Assembly (NCBI GenBank): GCA_020849765.1
Contig: JADLAY010000007.1
Location: 62,001 to 126,000 of the forward strand
Source: Anaerolineae bacterium
GTDB taxonomy: Bacteria; Chloroflexota; Anaerolineae; Aggregatilineales; Phototrophicaceae
DNA: 64,000 bases
Direction of reading: 5' to 3'
The first letter of the stretch is position 1. Every line of letters starts with the position of its first letter. Below are positions 1 through 8,776 of this stretch, in pieces. The notes under the pieces are model-generated. The model did no database searches, was not told the DNA's origin, and worked only from the letters and a program-made list of their open reading frames with translations. The translations under genes and the position numbers were made by a program.

Positions 1-2
1 CC

Positions 3-347
3 GCCTTCGACCCGGCAGGCTGCGTCAGCGACAACCCCGGCCCGAACGTGGTCGGTGTCAGCCCTGTGCTCGGTGGCGATGGCACCTGCTACCGCTTGCC
101 GATGGAGACCGAGGTTGCCGTATTGGCACCGGCGGATATGCCGTTCATGCCGGTGATGGTCGAGTTCTACTACCTGGGCGTTGGTCTGGAGCCGGACGTG
201 ATCGGCGTCGATCATGACGCGACGGATGGCATCGCCATCACATGGCGGACGCCACCCACGCCATTTCAGGGTCAGCTTTACGCCATCGTCTACAGTGACG
301 ACAAAGGCGAGACCAACGTCAATACGCTGGGCGTCTACGGCGAGTGA
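3..347 (+). CDS. C-terminal part of an unrecognised, probably secreted protein (5' truncated by window edge)
   Basis: The reading frame is open from the first bases of the window (codons AFDPAGC...) and ends at TGA 345-347, so the true start lies upstream. A GTG at 48 is in frame, but nothing supports it as the start. The visible ~114 residues are rich in beta-forming and acidic residues, with two cysteines (PAGC, GTC) and no membrane segment. They resemble the end of an exported beta-sandwich protein. No family is recognised. The GNAT gene starts 12 nt downstream, so the two may be co-transcribed. Confidence 0.6.
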   Translation, partial: AFDPAGCVSDNPGPNVVGVSPVLGGDGTCYRLPMETEVAVLAPADMPFMPVMVEFYYLGVGLEPDVIGVDHDATDGIAITWRTPPTPFQGQLYAIVYSDDKGETNVNTLGVYGE

Positions 348-359
348 AAGGGACTTCTT

Positions 360-908
360 ATGTTGGATATTCTTCCTGAACCGGCGACCCGCGTCTGGAC
401 GATCCGCGCGGCGGAGGTCGAGGACGCGCCGCGCCTGGTCGCCTATTACGAAGCGCTCGCCAACGAGCCGTTCAACAACACGAGCGTGCGCCAGGGCTAT
501 ACCTCACTTGAAGTGGCCGATACCCAGCGCATGATCGCCCATCACCGCGACGATCCGCAGTCGTGCATTCTGGTGGCCGAGGTCGACGAGGAGATCGTCG
601 GCTACGTCCGCTGCACGGGCGGCAGCAATCCGTTCAATCGCCACACGGCCGACCTGAGCATCAACGTGCGCGTCGATTTTCGCGGCATCGGCATTGGCAG
701 CGCCTTGATGAGCGCAGCGTTGGCCTGGGCGCGTGCGCACGAGACGATCAGCCGCGTGCAGCTCACCGTGCTGGCGCGCAACACGGGCGCGATCAAACTC
801 TACGAGCGCATGGGCTTCGAGATGGAGGGTCGCCTGCGCAATGCCTATCGCCTGCCTGACGAGGGCGACATCTTCGTCGACATGATGGCGATGGCGTATC
901 ACTGCTGA
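360..908 (+). CDS. GNAT family N-acetyltransferase (RimJ/RimL-like)
   Basis: A 182-residue protein with a complete GNAT fold signature. The acetyl-CoA pyrophosphate loop (motif A) is DFRGIGIGSALM near residues 105-116. Motif B follows as NTGAIKLYERMGFEMEGRLR, near residues 140-160, typical of acetyltransferases acting on small molecules or protein N-termini. The ATG at 360 follows GGGA with good spacing. It would move acetyl from acetyl-CoA to an amine; the substrate cannot be read from sequence. Family certain, substrate unknown. Confidence 0.9.
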   Translation: MLDILPEPATRVWTIRAAEVEDAPRLVAYYEALANEPFNNTSVRQGYTSLEVADTQRMIAHHRDDPQSCILVAEVDEEIVGYVRCTGGSNPFNRHTADLSINVRVDFRGIGIGSALMSAALAWARAHETISRVQLTVLARNTGAIKLYERMGFEMEGRLRNAYRLPDEGDIFVDMMAMAYHC

Positions 909-939
909 AAACAGGTGATGAGTGACGAGGGATGAGTGA

Positions 940-1443
940 TGAGTCTTAGGCTCATCACTCCGCAGATTATCTCACGAACGCACGCATCGACATCATTTTC
1001 GCGGGCCGTAGGGGCGCATCACGATGCGCCCATGAATTCCACGATTGCGCCCAAAGAGCATTGGATCATTTTCAATGGCCGTAGTACGGGCGGGATATAT
1101 CCCGCCCCTACGGGCACGCCGTTGGTTATCCCGCGAACGAACACATCTACATCATCTTTGCGGGCCGTAGGGGCGCATCACGATGCGCCCAAAAACGTCA
1201 TGAGTAGACTCCGCTGTACGGGCGGGATATATCCCGCCCCTACGGACACGCCGTTGGTTATCCCGCGAACGAACACTGCTGCATCATCTTCGCGGACTGT
1301 AGGGGCGCATCACGATGCGCCCAAAAACGTCATGAGTAGACTCCGCTGTACGGGCGGGATATATCCCGCCCCTACGGACACCTCGCATGAATTGCCGATT
1401 ACTCTCATGAACAGCAAAGCGCGGACGGGCATATCGTCCCCAT
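940..1443. repeat. Tandem ~131-bp repeat array built of two palindromes
   Basis: Non-coding. One palindromic core (GTAGGGGCGCATCACGATGC...) occurs at about 1003-1031, 1161-1190 and 1291-1322. A second perfect palindrome (GGGCGGGATATATCCCGCCC inside GTAC...CTAC) occurs at 1084-1111, 1216-1243 and 1348-1375. The spacing of 130-132 bp and the shared linker text (CCCGCGAACGAACAC, AAAACGTCATGAGTAGACTC) show that a composite unit was duplicated in tandem about two to three times, with decayed copies at the edges (1425-1443). The array may also act as a bidirectional terminator between the GNAT and MFS genes. Single relatives occur elsewhere in the window (15603, 36090, 37493, 4186). Confidence 0.85.
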
Positions 1444-1453
1444 CAGCGATGGG

Positions 1454-2701
1454 TCACGAGCTTTTGGCCGTCGCCGCGCGCAGATCCGGCAACGCGAACA
1501 GCACGCAAGTGCAGGCCACGATCAGGAAGATGACGCTGGCGGCGTAGGGCATCGTCGCGCCAAACTGGGCATAGGCGTAGCCACCGAGGGTCGGGCCGAT
1601 GACGCGCGCGAACGCCTGGACTGACTGGCTGCCGCCCTGAACGCGCCCCTGCTCGCGCGGGCCGACGGCCTGCGACGTCAGGCTGGCGATCGTCGGCGTG
1701 ATCAGCGCGTTGCCGACCGGGAAGATCAGCGTCGCCAGCAGCAGCGTGCCGTTGCTGCGCGTGGTCGGAACGAGCGCATAGAAGAAGAAACCGATCGCGA
1801 ACAGCACCATGCCGATCAGCGTCAGCCGCGACTCGCTGAAGATACGCAGCAGCGGGCGGATCAAGCCGCCCTGCACGATGACGATGATCAAGCCGATGAT
1901 GGCGAAGACGAGCGAGATATCCTGCTCGCGTGCGCCCAGCCAATCGCTGCCGAGCACGGCGAGATTCGATTGCATCATGGCGAACGGCGTCATCCACAGG
2001 AAGGTCGCCACCAGCAGCCAGCGCAGCTGCGGGATCTTGAACACGTCGCGCAGCTGCCAGAACGGATTGAGCTTGATCAGGCTGATCTTCTCCATGCGCT
2101 GTTCCGGGCGCAGGCTCTCCGGCATGGCGAAGTAGCCCCAGACCACGTTGATGAAGGTGACCAGCGCCGCGAAGAAGACGGGCGCAGCCGTGCCGCCGAC
2201 TCTGGCCAGAATTCCGCCGATGGCCGGGCCAGCGACGAAGCCGAGGCCGCCGACCGCGCCGATCAGGCCGTAATAGCGTGCCCGCTCTTTAGGCTCGGTC
2301 AGGTCGGCGACGTAGGCGTAGATGGTGCCGATGTTGCCCCCGGTGACGCCGTCGATGATGCGGCCCAGGAACAGCACCCACAGCGCGCCGCCAATACCGA
2401 AGATCAGGTAGCCGACCGCTGAGCCGAACAGCGACAGCAGCAGGATCAGGCGCCGTCCATAGCGGTCGCTGAGCGCGCCGAGCGTCGGCACGGCCAGGAA
2501 CTGGAAGAACGAATAGCTGGTGAAGAGCAGCCCGTTGGCGATGGCGATCTGCCCCGGATCGCTGACGTAGCGCTGCACCAGGAAGTTCGTCACCGGCGCC
2601 ACCAGCCCGATGCCCGCCAGATTGAGGAAGGCAGTGATCAGGATGAAGATCAGCGAGCGACGATCAATCGACGCGGATGTGTCTTTCGAGGCGGGAGCCA
2701 T
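1454..2701 (-). CDS. MFS transporter, DHA1/TetA-like drug exporter
   Basis: About 415 residues with ~12 hydrophobic segments. After TM2 comes the MFS motif-A loop LGALSDRYGRRLILL, and a second version of the loop is seen after TM8. This is the 12-TM proton-antiport exporter group (TetA/MdtG-like). The start is placed at ATG 2701 (MAPASKDTS), which has AGAAGG 5 nt upstream; in-frame extension to 2752 adds 17 residues without a better ribosome site. It probably exports a hydrophobic drug or metabolite across the inner membrane. Substrate unknown. Monocistronic. Confidence 0.88.
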   Translation of the reverse strand: MAPASKDTSASIDRRSLIFILITAFLNLAGIGLVAPVTNFLVQRYVSDPGQIAIANGLLFTSYSFFQFLAVPTLGALSDRYGRRLILLLSLFGSAVGYLIFGIGGALWVLFLGRIIDGVTGGNIGTIYAYVADLTEPKERARYYGLIGAVGGLGFVAGPAIGGILARVGGTAAPVFFAALVTFINVVWGYFAMPESLRPEQRMEKISLIKLNPFWQLRDVFKIPQLRWLLVATFLWMTPFAMMQSNLAVLGSDWLGAREQDISLVFAIIGLIIVIVQGGLIRPLLRIFSESRLTLIGMVLFAIGFFFYALVPTTRSNGTLLLATLIFPVGNALITPTIASLTSQAVGPREQGRVQGGSQSVQAFARVIGPTLGGYAYAQFGATMPYAASVIFLIVACTCVLFALPDLRAATAKSS

Positions 2702-2855
2702 GGCGACCTTCTCGCTAGCGTGCGAGCACGCGGGTTGGAATCGATTGGGCAAGAGCCAGACAATTCAACCACAAGAGCCGTATGTGAGCAAGCGGTGATG
2801 CGGTGGCGGGTGCATTTCAAAGTTTTGGAAAGGCAATTGATTCCCTGCCCGTTAA

Positions 2856-2939
2856 CCTCACCCTCCAGCCCCCTCTCCGCGCGCGGAGAGGGGGAGTCAC
2901 AGTTTGCGGTGTGCCAGGTCTGCGCGGGGGTGAGGTGAG
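2856..2939. repeat. Imperfect inverted-repeat spacer element (CCTCACC...GGTGAGG family)
   Basis: The outer arms CCTCACCCTCC and GGGGGTGAGG flank a perfect 22-bp palindrome CCCTCTCCGCG/CGCGGAGAGGG at 2871-2892. The same design recurs at 44125-44194, and looser versions occur at 46181-46275 and 52827-52911. It is non-coding and lies in the spacer between the divergent MFS and carbamoyltransferase genes. The rest of this ~460-bp spacer (2702-3159) shows no convincing gene. Confidence 0.75.
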
Positions 2940-3159
2940 AAGGCACTGAGTCGAATAAATGCCAAGAACTTGAAACGCACCCATCATCTTCAACCACGGC
3001 GGCACGGGCGTCGGCACGCCCGGCGCGAGGGTGACAATGCCAGCGCTGAGCATCTTGCGCTACAATCACGAACAAAGGCGGTGATGTCATCGTTCCATCC
3101 GCGCCGCGCCGCCCGGCGAGCACAGGATGACGACATCCTTTGAAGGAGCTTGCGAGATT

Positions 3160-4143
3160 ATGCAGACCGATTTGCGCGGGCGCGATTCTATCGCCCCGGA
3201 ACTGGAATGGACGCGCGATGAGATCGACACGCTGCTCGACGTGGCGTGGGATCTCAAGCGCAAGCGGGCGGTCGGTGAATCGCACGCCTACCTGCGCGAC
3301 AAAGTCCTGGGGCTGTTGTTCTTCTTCACCAGCACGCGGACGCGCGCCAGCTTCGAATCCGGCATGGCGCAGCTGGGCGGCCACGCGATGTTCATCGACA
3401 GCGAGACGACGCAGATCAGCCATGGTGACACGGCCAAAGAGATCGGCGAGATCATCGGGCGCTATACTGACGGCATCGCCATTCGCCAGTGCGATTGGAA
3501 GTTCGGCAACCAGTACATCCGCGAAGTGGCGGCGGCCAGCCGGGTGCCCGTGCTCAACATGCAGTGCGATGTTTACCATCCGTTCCAGATCCTGGCCGAC
3601 ATGATGACGATCCAGGAGAAGTTCGGGCGCGACCTGCGCGGCAAGACGATCAACGTTAGCTATGCCTACGCCAGCAGCTATCAGAAGCCGCTCAGCGTGC
3701 CGCAGAGCCTGATCCTGCTGATGACGCGCTACGGCATGAACGTGCGCCTGACGCATCCGCCGGAATTTGGGCTGATGCCGGAGATCGTCGAGCAGGCGCG
3801 CGAGAATGCCAAGCAGTCGCGCGGGTCGTTCGAGGTGCTGCACGACTTTGACGAGGGCTTCAAGGGCGCGGACATCGTCTATCCGAAGTCATGGGGCTGC
3901 TGGATGACGACCGAGGACAAACAAGAATCGGCCAAGATCGGCGGTCAGTACACCGATTGGATCACGGACAGCCGCCGCATGGCGCTGGCGCACGAGGACG
4001 CTATCTACATGCACTGCCTGCCCGCAGATCGCAACATCGAAGTCACCGACGAGGTGATCGACGGCCCACAGAGCGTCGTCTACGACGAGGCGGAGAATCG
4101 CCTGCATGTGCAGAAGGCCGCCATGGCGCTCACGATGCGGTAG
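3160..4143 (+). CDS. Knotted-type carbamoyltransferase (ornithine carbamoyltransferase-like; YgeW/AOTCase branch)
   Basis: About 327 residues of the aspartate/ornithine carbamoyltransferase superfamily. The carbamoyl-phosphate loop is STRTR (FTSTRTRASFE), the second phosphate site is HPFQ, and the C-terminal catalytic motif is MHCLPADR. The segments SYQKPLSVPQS, YPKSWG and DEAENRLHVQKA match the knotted branch (N-acetyl- or N-succinylornithine carbamoyltransferases and YgeW) better than classical ArgF, so the amino substrate may not be plain ornithine. ATG 3160 (MQTDLRGRD) has GGAG 11 nt upstream and fits the family N-terminus; the in-frame ATG at 3127 is the alternative. Carbamate kinase lies 12 kb away at 15825. 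No arginine-pathway genes are adjacent. Confidence 0.85.
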   Translation: MQTDLRGRDSIAPELEWTRDEIDTLLDVAWDLKRKRAVGESHAYLRDKVLGLLFFFTSTRTRASFESGMAQLGGHAMFIDSETTQISHGDTAKEIGEIIGRYTDGIAIRQCDWKFGNQYIREVAAASRVPVLNMQCDVYHPFQILADMMTIQEKFGRDLRGKTINVSYAYASSYQKPLSVPQSLILLMTRYGMNVRLTHPPEFGLMPEIVEQARENAKQSRGSFEVLHDFDEGFKGADIVYPKSWGCWMTTEDKQESAKIGGQYTDWITDSRRMALAHEDAIYMHCLPADRNIEVTDEVIDGPQSVVYDEAENRLHVQKAAMALTMR

Positions 4144-4211
4144 ATGGGCTGTTGGGTATTGGGTATTGGCGGTTGGGAATGAAGAGGGGCGCGGCACGAT
4201 GCTGCGCCCCT
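4144..4211. repeat. Low-complexity GGTATTGGG tract plus palindromic hairpin after the carbamoyltransferase gene
   Basis: A GTTGGGTATTGGGTATTGGCGG tract lies directly after the stop codon and is followed by the hairpin GGGGCGCGGCA-cga-TGCTGCGCCCC at 4186-4210. The hairpin belongs to the GGGGCGC...GCGCCCC palindrome family of the 1 kb array. Position and stem strength suggest it also ends transcription of the carbamoyltransferase gene. The G/T tract has relatives at 16774, 37404 and (reverse strand) 53648. Confidence 0.6.
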
Positions 4212-4241
4212 TAGTTATCTGCACGCAGGCCATCGAATCTG

Positions 4242-6056
4242 TCATGAATCCTGAGTATTACATGTCTCCAGAATTCTTTTGTGGCATATCTCAAGAATAT
4301 CACGATTGCGCGGCGACGATAGCATTGTCTCAATCTGCTTCATGAGAATCGGCTGATGCTTCTTCAATACCTCGTGGTTCTTAAGAAACCGTCGAATGTC
4401 GCTACCAATAGCTTCGTATACTTTTGAGTCACCGAAGTATCTTTCCAGGATGTCATCAGTAAGATACAGAAGTTTCTCGTTCAGCTCGCTGTCCGAAAAG
4501 ATCATTTCCCATATTTCCACGTGCATTCTTTCCGGAGAATTCTCTAGCGGATCTACAAGGATACTGTCAACGTCAACTCGCTTTATTAATTCCAGACAAA
4601 TCAGGAAATACGCGCTTACAAACATGAAGGCTGAATGTGCTCTCCAACCACCGTCCGCTCGTCGCCCGTAGCCATTTTGAGTTGTCCAGTTCTTGACCAG
4701 GGTTGGATAGAGGAATAACCGCGGTTCCGCAGGGAGCTCCTGATGGAATATTCTCTCATACCAGTCGCCGTCAGGCGCAAGTTCATATGGTACACCATAT
4801 GCAATTGCAGGTAATTGCTGAAAACCTGCTGTATATGCCTGCGCTGCCTCCATTGCAGAAATCACATTGTTGTATTTTGGGCCCACAAGATATTTGAAAT
4901 GAGATATGCCGGAGTACTTTGCTTTATCACTTGGCCTAAGCGATGCAAAGGAACCTCGCTGAATCTCGTAGAAATAGCCAAGGCGCTTGAACTCTTTTTG
5001 GAGCTTCTGGTGGAACTTCTCCAACGAGTAGAAGTCCTTACCTCGAACCGCATTTTGTGTGTTCGTATACTTTGTGATGTCTTCTCGTTCCTTCTCATCA
5101 GCCCCCTTCATAATACGTACTAATACATGCCCCTCAATAGCTTTTCTTTCATTCTCTGTTTTGCGGCTTAGCACCTCGTATATGGATTTAGCTGTTTGAC
5201 ATCCATTCACGATTTGGGGCGTTACAATACAAATTGCGCCATTATTCTCATAAAAGTCATCACAAACTATTGTGATGCCGTTGTTATACAACCAGAAGAG
5301 TTCTGGAGAGTTCTGAATAGTGTGTCGAATACCTGCGTTTACCTTGGTTCGTTGTAAGTACTGACGCACGTTCGACGCAAAGAGTTCATTGCCGCATTTC
5401 TTCGTAAATTCGTGGATCTCATTTAGGCTGACCGCAACAACAGCTGTTCTTGTTGCAAAGTTCAGCATATCTTTCGAGGCTAGCTTCAGCTCAAATTGCT
5501 GTCCTCTTATGGATTGTGGAATATCCTGATAACGACTTTCCATTTCTTTCGCAATTTCATCGAGATCATATATGTGAAACTCGCCTTGAAAACCACTTAA
5601 GCGTCCAATCTTCTCACGTTCAGACTTGCTAAATACCTCCGAAGTAAAGTAGTAGAATCTCACATCCCAGTCTTTATCGAGTGCCGTGTAGAGTACGGCA
5701 ATTATCTGTTGAGCGACCTTGTTTCCGCCAGCAAACCGATCCTTCCGTGTCTGAAGCTGCGACATGTCATAGTGAAATTTCGTAATTTCACTATATTTGT
5801 GCGATGCTCCGTACTTGGTTTGCACTACAAAGACTGTCTGTTTTGATTCGCGCAGCACAAATGCGTCAATGCCGTTGTCACCACTACCGGATATTTCCAT
5901 TGCATCAAGCGCCTCATCTTCAGAAAGGTTCAAGACATTCTGAAGACACCACTGGCAGAATGCTGCTCCAGTCTGTGTGGTGTTAGATGATGTTCCGAGT
6001 TGCAGCTTCATCCAATCATCTATGCGAGCGCGATAGTTTTCTAAGTCAGTTGTCAT
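4242..6056 (-). CDS. AIPR family abortive phage-infection protein with nuclease-like N-terminus
   Basis: A 604-residue protein. The N-terminal ~120 residues carry a restriction-nuclease-like core: D64 (GDNGIDAFV) and, 14 residues later, VVQTK (Q79-x-K81). The central part has AIPR-family signatures NNGITIVCDDF, PQIVNGCQTAKSIYEV and KYTNTQNAVRGKDF (roughly residues 255-335). AIPR proteins are known or suspected abortive-infection anti-phage factors, so a single-gene defence function is inferred. ATG 6056 follows TTGAGGC. The gene is visibly AT-rich compared with both neighbours, which suggests horizontal acquisition. No methylase or partner gene is adjacent. A K/V-rich or MTase companion would be expected if it were a restriction enzyme. 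Confidence 0.88.
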   Translation of the reverse strand: MTTDLENYRARIDDWMKLQLGTSSNTTQTGAAFCQWCLQNVLNLSEDEALDAMEISGSGDNGIDAFVLRESKQTVFVVQTKYGASHKYSEITKFHYDMSQLQTRKDRFAGGNKVAQQIIAVLYTALDKDWDVRFYYFTSEVFSKSEREKIGRLSGFQGEFHIYDLDEIAKEMESRYQDIPQSIRGQQFELKLASKDMLNFATRTAVVAVSLNEIHEFTKKCGNELFASNVRQYLQRTKVNAGIRHTIQNSPELFWLYNNGITIVCDDFYENNGAICIVTPQIVNGCQTAKSIYEVLSRKTENERKAIEGHVLVRIMKGADEKEREDITKYTNTQNAVRGKDFYSLEKFHQKLQKEFKRLGYFYEIQRGSFASLRPSDKAKYSGISHFKYLVGPKYNNVISAMEAAQAYTAGFQQLPAIAYGVPYELAPDGDWYERIFHQELPAEPRLFLYPTLVKNWTTQNGYGRRADGGWRAHSAFMFVSAYFLICLELIKRVDVDSILVDPLENSPERMHVEIWEMIFSDSELNEKLLYLTDDILERYFGDSKVYEAIGSDIRRFLKNHEVLKKHQPILMKQIETMLSSPRNRDILEICHKRILETCNTQDS

Positions 6057-6098
6057 GCCTCAAGCATCTCTCATGAATACACTGTTAATCTTATTGCG

Positions 6099-6107
6099 AG
6101 TATAGCA
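6099..6107 (-). promoter_or_regulatory. Candidate extended -10 promoter of the AIPR gene
   Basis: On the minus strand the bases read TGCTATACT, a near-consensus extended -10 element (TGn plus TATACT), about 43 bp upstream of the AIPR start. No good -35 is seen at 16-18 bp, as is usual for extended -10 promoters. Confidence 0.4.
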
Positions 6108-6242
6108 TTAAACAGTTAATACAAATGTTGACATTGATGAGCGGCCCCGGGAACGCTCAAAGAAGTTGAAGTGACGCATGCAATTCGCTAGGCAAAGATA
6201 AATACGGAATCCAAAGTTGAATGATGTACGCTATCCGTCCCC

Positions 6243-6773
6243 TCACGGCCCTTGCTCGGAGACGACGCGGCCCTCGCTGACGAACGACAGCCCCAGCGCG
6301 CCGGACGTGTTGATCATGATCGCCTCGATCACCGGCTCATAAACCGGCGATTCCGCGCCCCATTCGACCAGGAAGTTCGCGCCCCAACCGCCGACCGAGT
6401 CATCCGCAGAGACGACGAAGCCGGTCGTCGCCAGCGGATTCAAGCTCACCGGACTCTCGATAAACTCACGCACGAGCGCGCCGTCGGTGTCGTAATAGCG
6501 GGCAGAGCGGATGACGATCTCGTGGTCGGGGTCGGTGTTGTGGATGGCGAGCGTGGTCGTCAGGGCGATCGTGCGCGTGGAATCGTCGTAGAAGATCTCC
6601 GGGTAGGCCGGGACGAAGACCGTCTGCCCGCTCACGATCTGCAGGTCGGCGATGTCGACCGTCGACAGCGTCGGGGCCGCTTGCGGCGCATCGGTGGCGA
6701 TCGGCTGGCAGCCCGACGCGATCGCGAACAGGGCGGCGATCACACAACAGGGGATGAGACGACCGGCGTTCAT
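6243..6773 (-). CDS. DUF3124 domain lipoprotein
   Basis: About 176 residues. The start at 6773 (MNAGRLIPC) has GAGGAC upstream; an in-frame start at 6806 is less likely. A hydrophobic leader ends in a lipobox (AIASGC), so this is a predicted membrane-anchored lipoprotein. The remaining sequence matches DUF3124: GQTVFVPAYPEIFYDD, IHNTD, RYYDTDGALVREFIE and GANFLVEWG. The function of this family is unknown. It lies 36 bp downstream of the antiporter gene on the same strand and is probably co-transcribed with it, which hints at an envelope or ion-stress role. Confidence 0.85.
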   Translation of the reverse strand: MNAGRLIPCCVIAALFAIASGCQPIATDAPQAAPTLSTVDIADLQIVSGQTVFVPAYPEIFYDDSTRTIALTTTLAIHNTDPDHEIVIRSARYYDTDGALVREFIESPVSLNPLATTGFVVSADDSVGGWGANFLVEWGAESPVYEPVIEAIMINTSGALGLSFVSEGRVVSEQGP

Positions 6774-6809
6774 AAGCAATGTCCTCAGCCTGCGCGGTCC
6801 TAGCATACC

Positions 6810-8288
6810 TTAAACCGAGACGGCCTCGCCGCCCCCCTCCAGCGCCTGCCTGGCCGCCGGGCGCGCCTGATCGCTCGCCAGCAGCAGGATGCGGTCGGCG
6901 GGCTGGATCAGCGTGTCGCCGCGCGGGATGATCATATCGCCGCCGCGCCGGATCAGCACGATCAGCGCGTCCTTAGGCAGGTGCAGATCGAGGATCTGCT
7001 TGCCGACGGCATAGGCACCGGGCGCCACTTCCAGCTCGACCAGATCGTCCGCAATCTCGCCATCGTCGGTCACGAACGCCAGCGGCGATTTCGGCGGCTC
7101 GGCATCGGTGCTGTAAACGCCGAGCCACTTCGCCATCGGGATGATCAACGTGCCCTGCACCAGCACCGACGTCAGCACAATGAAGAAGACGAGGTGGAAG
7201 ATCGTATCCGCCTTGCCGACGCCTGCGATCAGCGGGAAGGTCGCCAGCACGATCGGCGCTGCCCCGCGCAGCCCGACCCAGGAGATGTAGACCTTTTCGC
7301 GCAGTTGGAAGCGGCTGAAGGCGAGCGCCGCGAACACGCTGACGGGCCGCGCGACGACGATCAGGAACAGCGCGACGAGCAACCCCATGCCGATGACCGA
7401 AGGCAGCCGCGACGGGAACACCTGCAAGCCGAGCGCCAGGAACATGACGATCTGCATCAGCCAGGCCAGCCCGTCGTGGAAGCGCGTCAGGCTGCGCTTG
7501 TGCAGCAGATCCCGCTGGCCCAGGATCAGACCGGCGATGTAGACGGCCAGAAAGCCGCTGCCGCCCAGGAGCGCCGTCGCGCCATACGTCAGCAAGACGA
7601 GCGCGATCATGAGGACGGGATACAACCCCTCGTATTCCAGTCGCAGCCGGTTGACGAGCGTCGCGCCTACCCGCCCAAACACGATGCCGAGCGCCAGGCC
7701 GATGCTCATTTGCAGAATGAAGAGCAGGATCAGGCTGGTGATCGGCTGCTCCGGGTTGACGACGAGCTGGGTCATGCCGATGGTCAGGAAGACGGCCATC
7801 GGGTCGTTGCTGCCGGATTCGAGTTCGAGCAGCGGCTTGAGCTGGCCTTTGAGGCGTACGGATTTCCCACGGAGGACGGAGAAGACGGCTGCGGCATCGG
7901 TCGAGGCGATGATCGCGCCGAGCAGGATGCCCTCCGTCCACGAGAAGCCGAGGACGATGGCGGCGAACGCGCCGACCGCCAGCGCCGTGATCGTCACGCC
8001 GATGGTCGAAAGCAGCAGCGCCGGCCGCAGCACAGGCCGCACGTCGCCCCAGGCCGTATCCAGGCCGCCGGAAAACAGGATGAACACAAGCGCGACGACG
8101 CCGATCGCCTGGGATAGAAGAGGATTGTCGAAATAGATACCGCCGATGCCATCGGAACCCGCCAGCATCCCCAGCAGCAAGAACAGGAGCAGCGCCGGGA
8201 CGCCAGATTTGACGGCGACCTTGCTGGCGACGATGCTCAAGAGGAGGAAGGCGGCGGCGGTAACGAAGATTTGCTCGATTGTGATCAT
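6810..8288 (-). CDS. nhaP2: K+(Na+)/H+ antiporter, CPA1 NhaP2/CvrA type
   Basis: A 492-residue inner-membrane protein with ~12-13 TM segments. The ion-site region includes GIVVLF-like FILFSGGLDT and IIASTDAAAVFSVLRG (residues ~70-140), where the Asp of the STDAA motif is the cation/proton carrier. The cytosolic C-terminus after residue ~400 is a TrkA-C-like regulatory domain (LEVAPGAYAVGKQILDLHLPKDALIVLIRRGG...GDTLIQPADRILLLA). NhaP2/CvrA proteins expel K+ in exchange for H+. Start ATG 8288. The DUF3124 lipoprotein follows. Confidence 0.9.
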   Translation of the reverse strand: MITIEQIFVTAAAFLLLSIVASKVAVKSGVPALLLFLLLGMLAGSDGIGGIYFDNPLLSQAIGVVALVFILFSGGLDTAWGDVRPVLRPALLLSTIGVTITALAVGAFAAIVLGFSWTEGILLGAIIASTDAAAVFSVLRGKSVRLKGQLKPLLELESGSNDPMAVFLTIGMTQLVVNPEQPITSLILLFILQMSIGLALGIVFGRVGATLVNRLRLEYEGLYPVLMIALVLLTYGATALLGGSGFLAVYIAGLILGQRDLLHKRSLTRFHDGLAWLMQIVMFLALGLQVFPSRLPSVIGMGLLVALFLIVVARPVSVFAALAFSRFQLREKVYISWVGLRGAAPIVLATFPLIAGVGKADTIFHLVFFIVLTSVLVQGTLIIPMAKWLGVYSTDAEPPKSPLAFVTDDGEIADDLVELEVAPGAYAVGKQILDLHLPKDALIVLIRRGGDMIIPRGDTLIQPADRILLLASDQARPAARQALEGGGEAVSV

Positions 8289-8546
8289 CAGCCCTGTTCA
8301 CGACTCTCTGTACAGAAGGCAGTGGGTCGCGCTTCGTCCCGTCTGTGCGCGCCATTTTAACATGGAGTTGCACATTGCATCATGAGCGCATGCATAGGAT
8401 GCGACGGAATGGGGGCGGCGTTTTGTGATAGACTTCGAATTGACAACTGGGGCAGGCTCAGCGATGGTCCGCAGTGCCTGGATCGTCCGTGTCGACGAGA
8501 CTTTTCCTCGTTTGACCAGTTGTTATGTGTTGCAGGGATAAGGTGT

Positions 8547-8762
8547 ATGAACCTGTACGATGTGGTCGCACTATTGGAAGATTTACCTGACACTAAGCTC
8601 AAACGTGGACAGGTCGGCACGATTGTCGAAGAGTGGCAGCCAGGCGTCTACGAAGTGGAGTTTGCCGATACGGATGGCGTCACTTATGCGACAGTGGCGC
8701 TGAAGACATCGCAATTGATGACTCTTTACTGGCATCCCGCATCCTCCAGACAGTCTGCTTGA
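8547..8762 (+). CDS. DUF4926 domain protein
   Basis: A 71-residue protein starting MNLYDVVALLEDLP, with the core RGQVGTIVEEW...YEVEFADTDG, which matches the small DUF4926 family. ATG 8547 has AAGG 5 nt upstream. DUF4926 proteins are thought to be immunity- or antitoxin-like partners of toxin domains, but the role is not established. Here the gene lies 14 nt upstream of an MNT/HEPN pair on the same strand, forming an apparent three-gene cassette. Confidence 0.85.
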   Translation: MNLYDVVALLEDLPDTKLKRGQVGTIVEEWQPGVYEVEFADTDGVTYATVALKTSQLMTLYWHPASSRQSA

Positions 8763-8776
8763 GTCGGAGGTCACGT

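Noticed and set aside
1003..1375. Possible CRISPR array
   Set aside because: Units are ~131 bp, made of two palindromes and a conserved linker; no unique spacers and no cas genes.
936..1547. 203-codon frame through the tandem repeats
   Set aside because: Its repeated peptide only reflects the DNA repeats; no RBS and it overlaps the MFS gene end.
2650..3843. 397-codon minus-strand frame across the MFS start and carbamoyltransferase
   Set aside because: It runs through the palindromic repeat and antisense to the carbamoyltransferase; no domain.
8440..8445. TTGACA as a -35 box for the DUF4926 gene
   Set aside because: No acceptable -10 at 16-18 bp (GATGGT).
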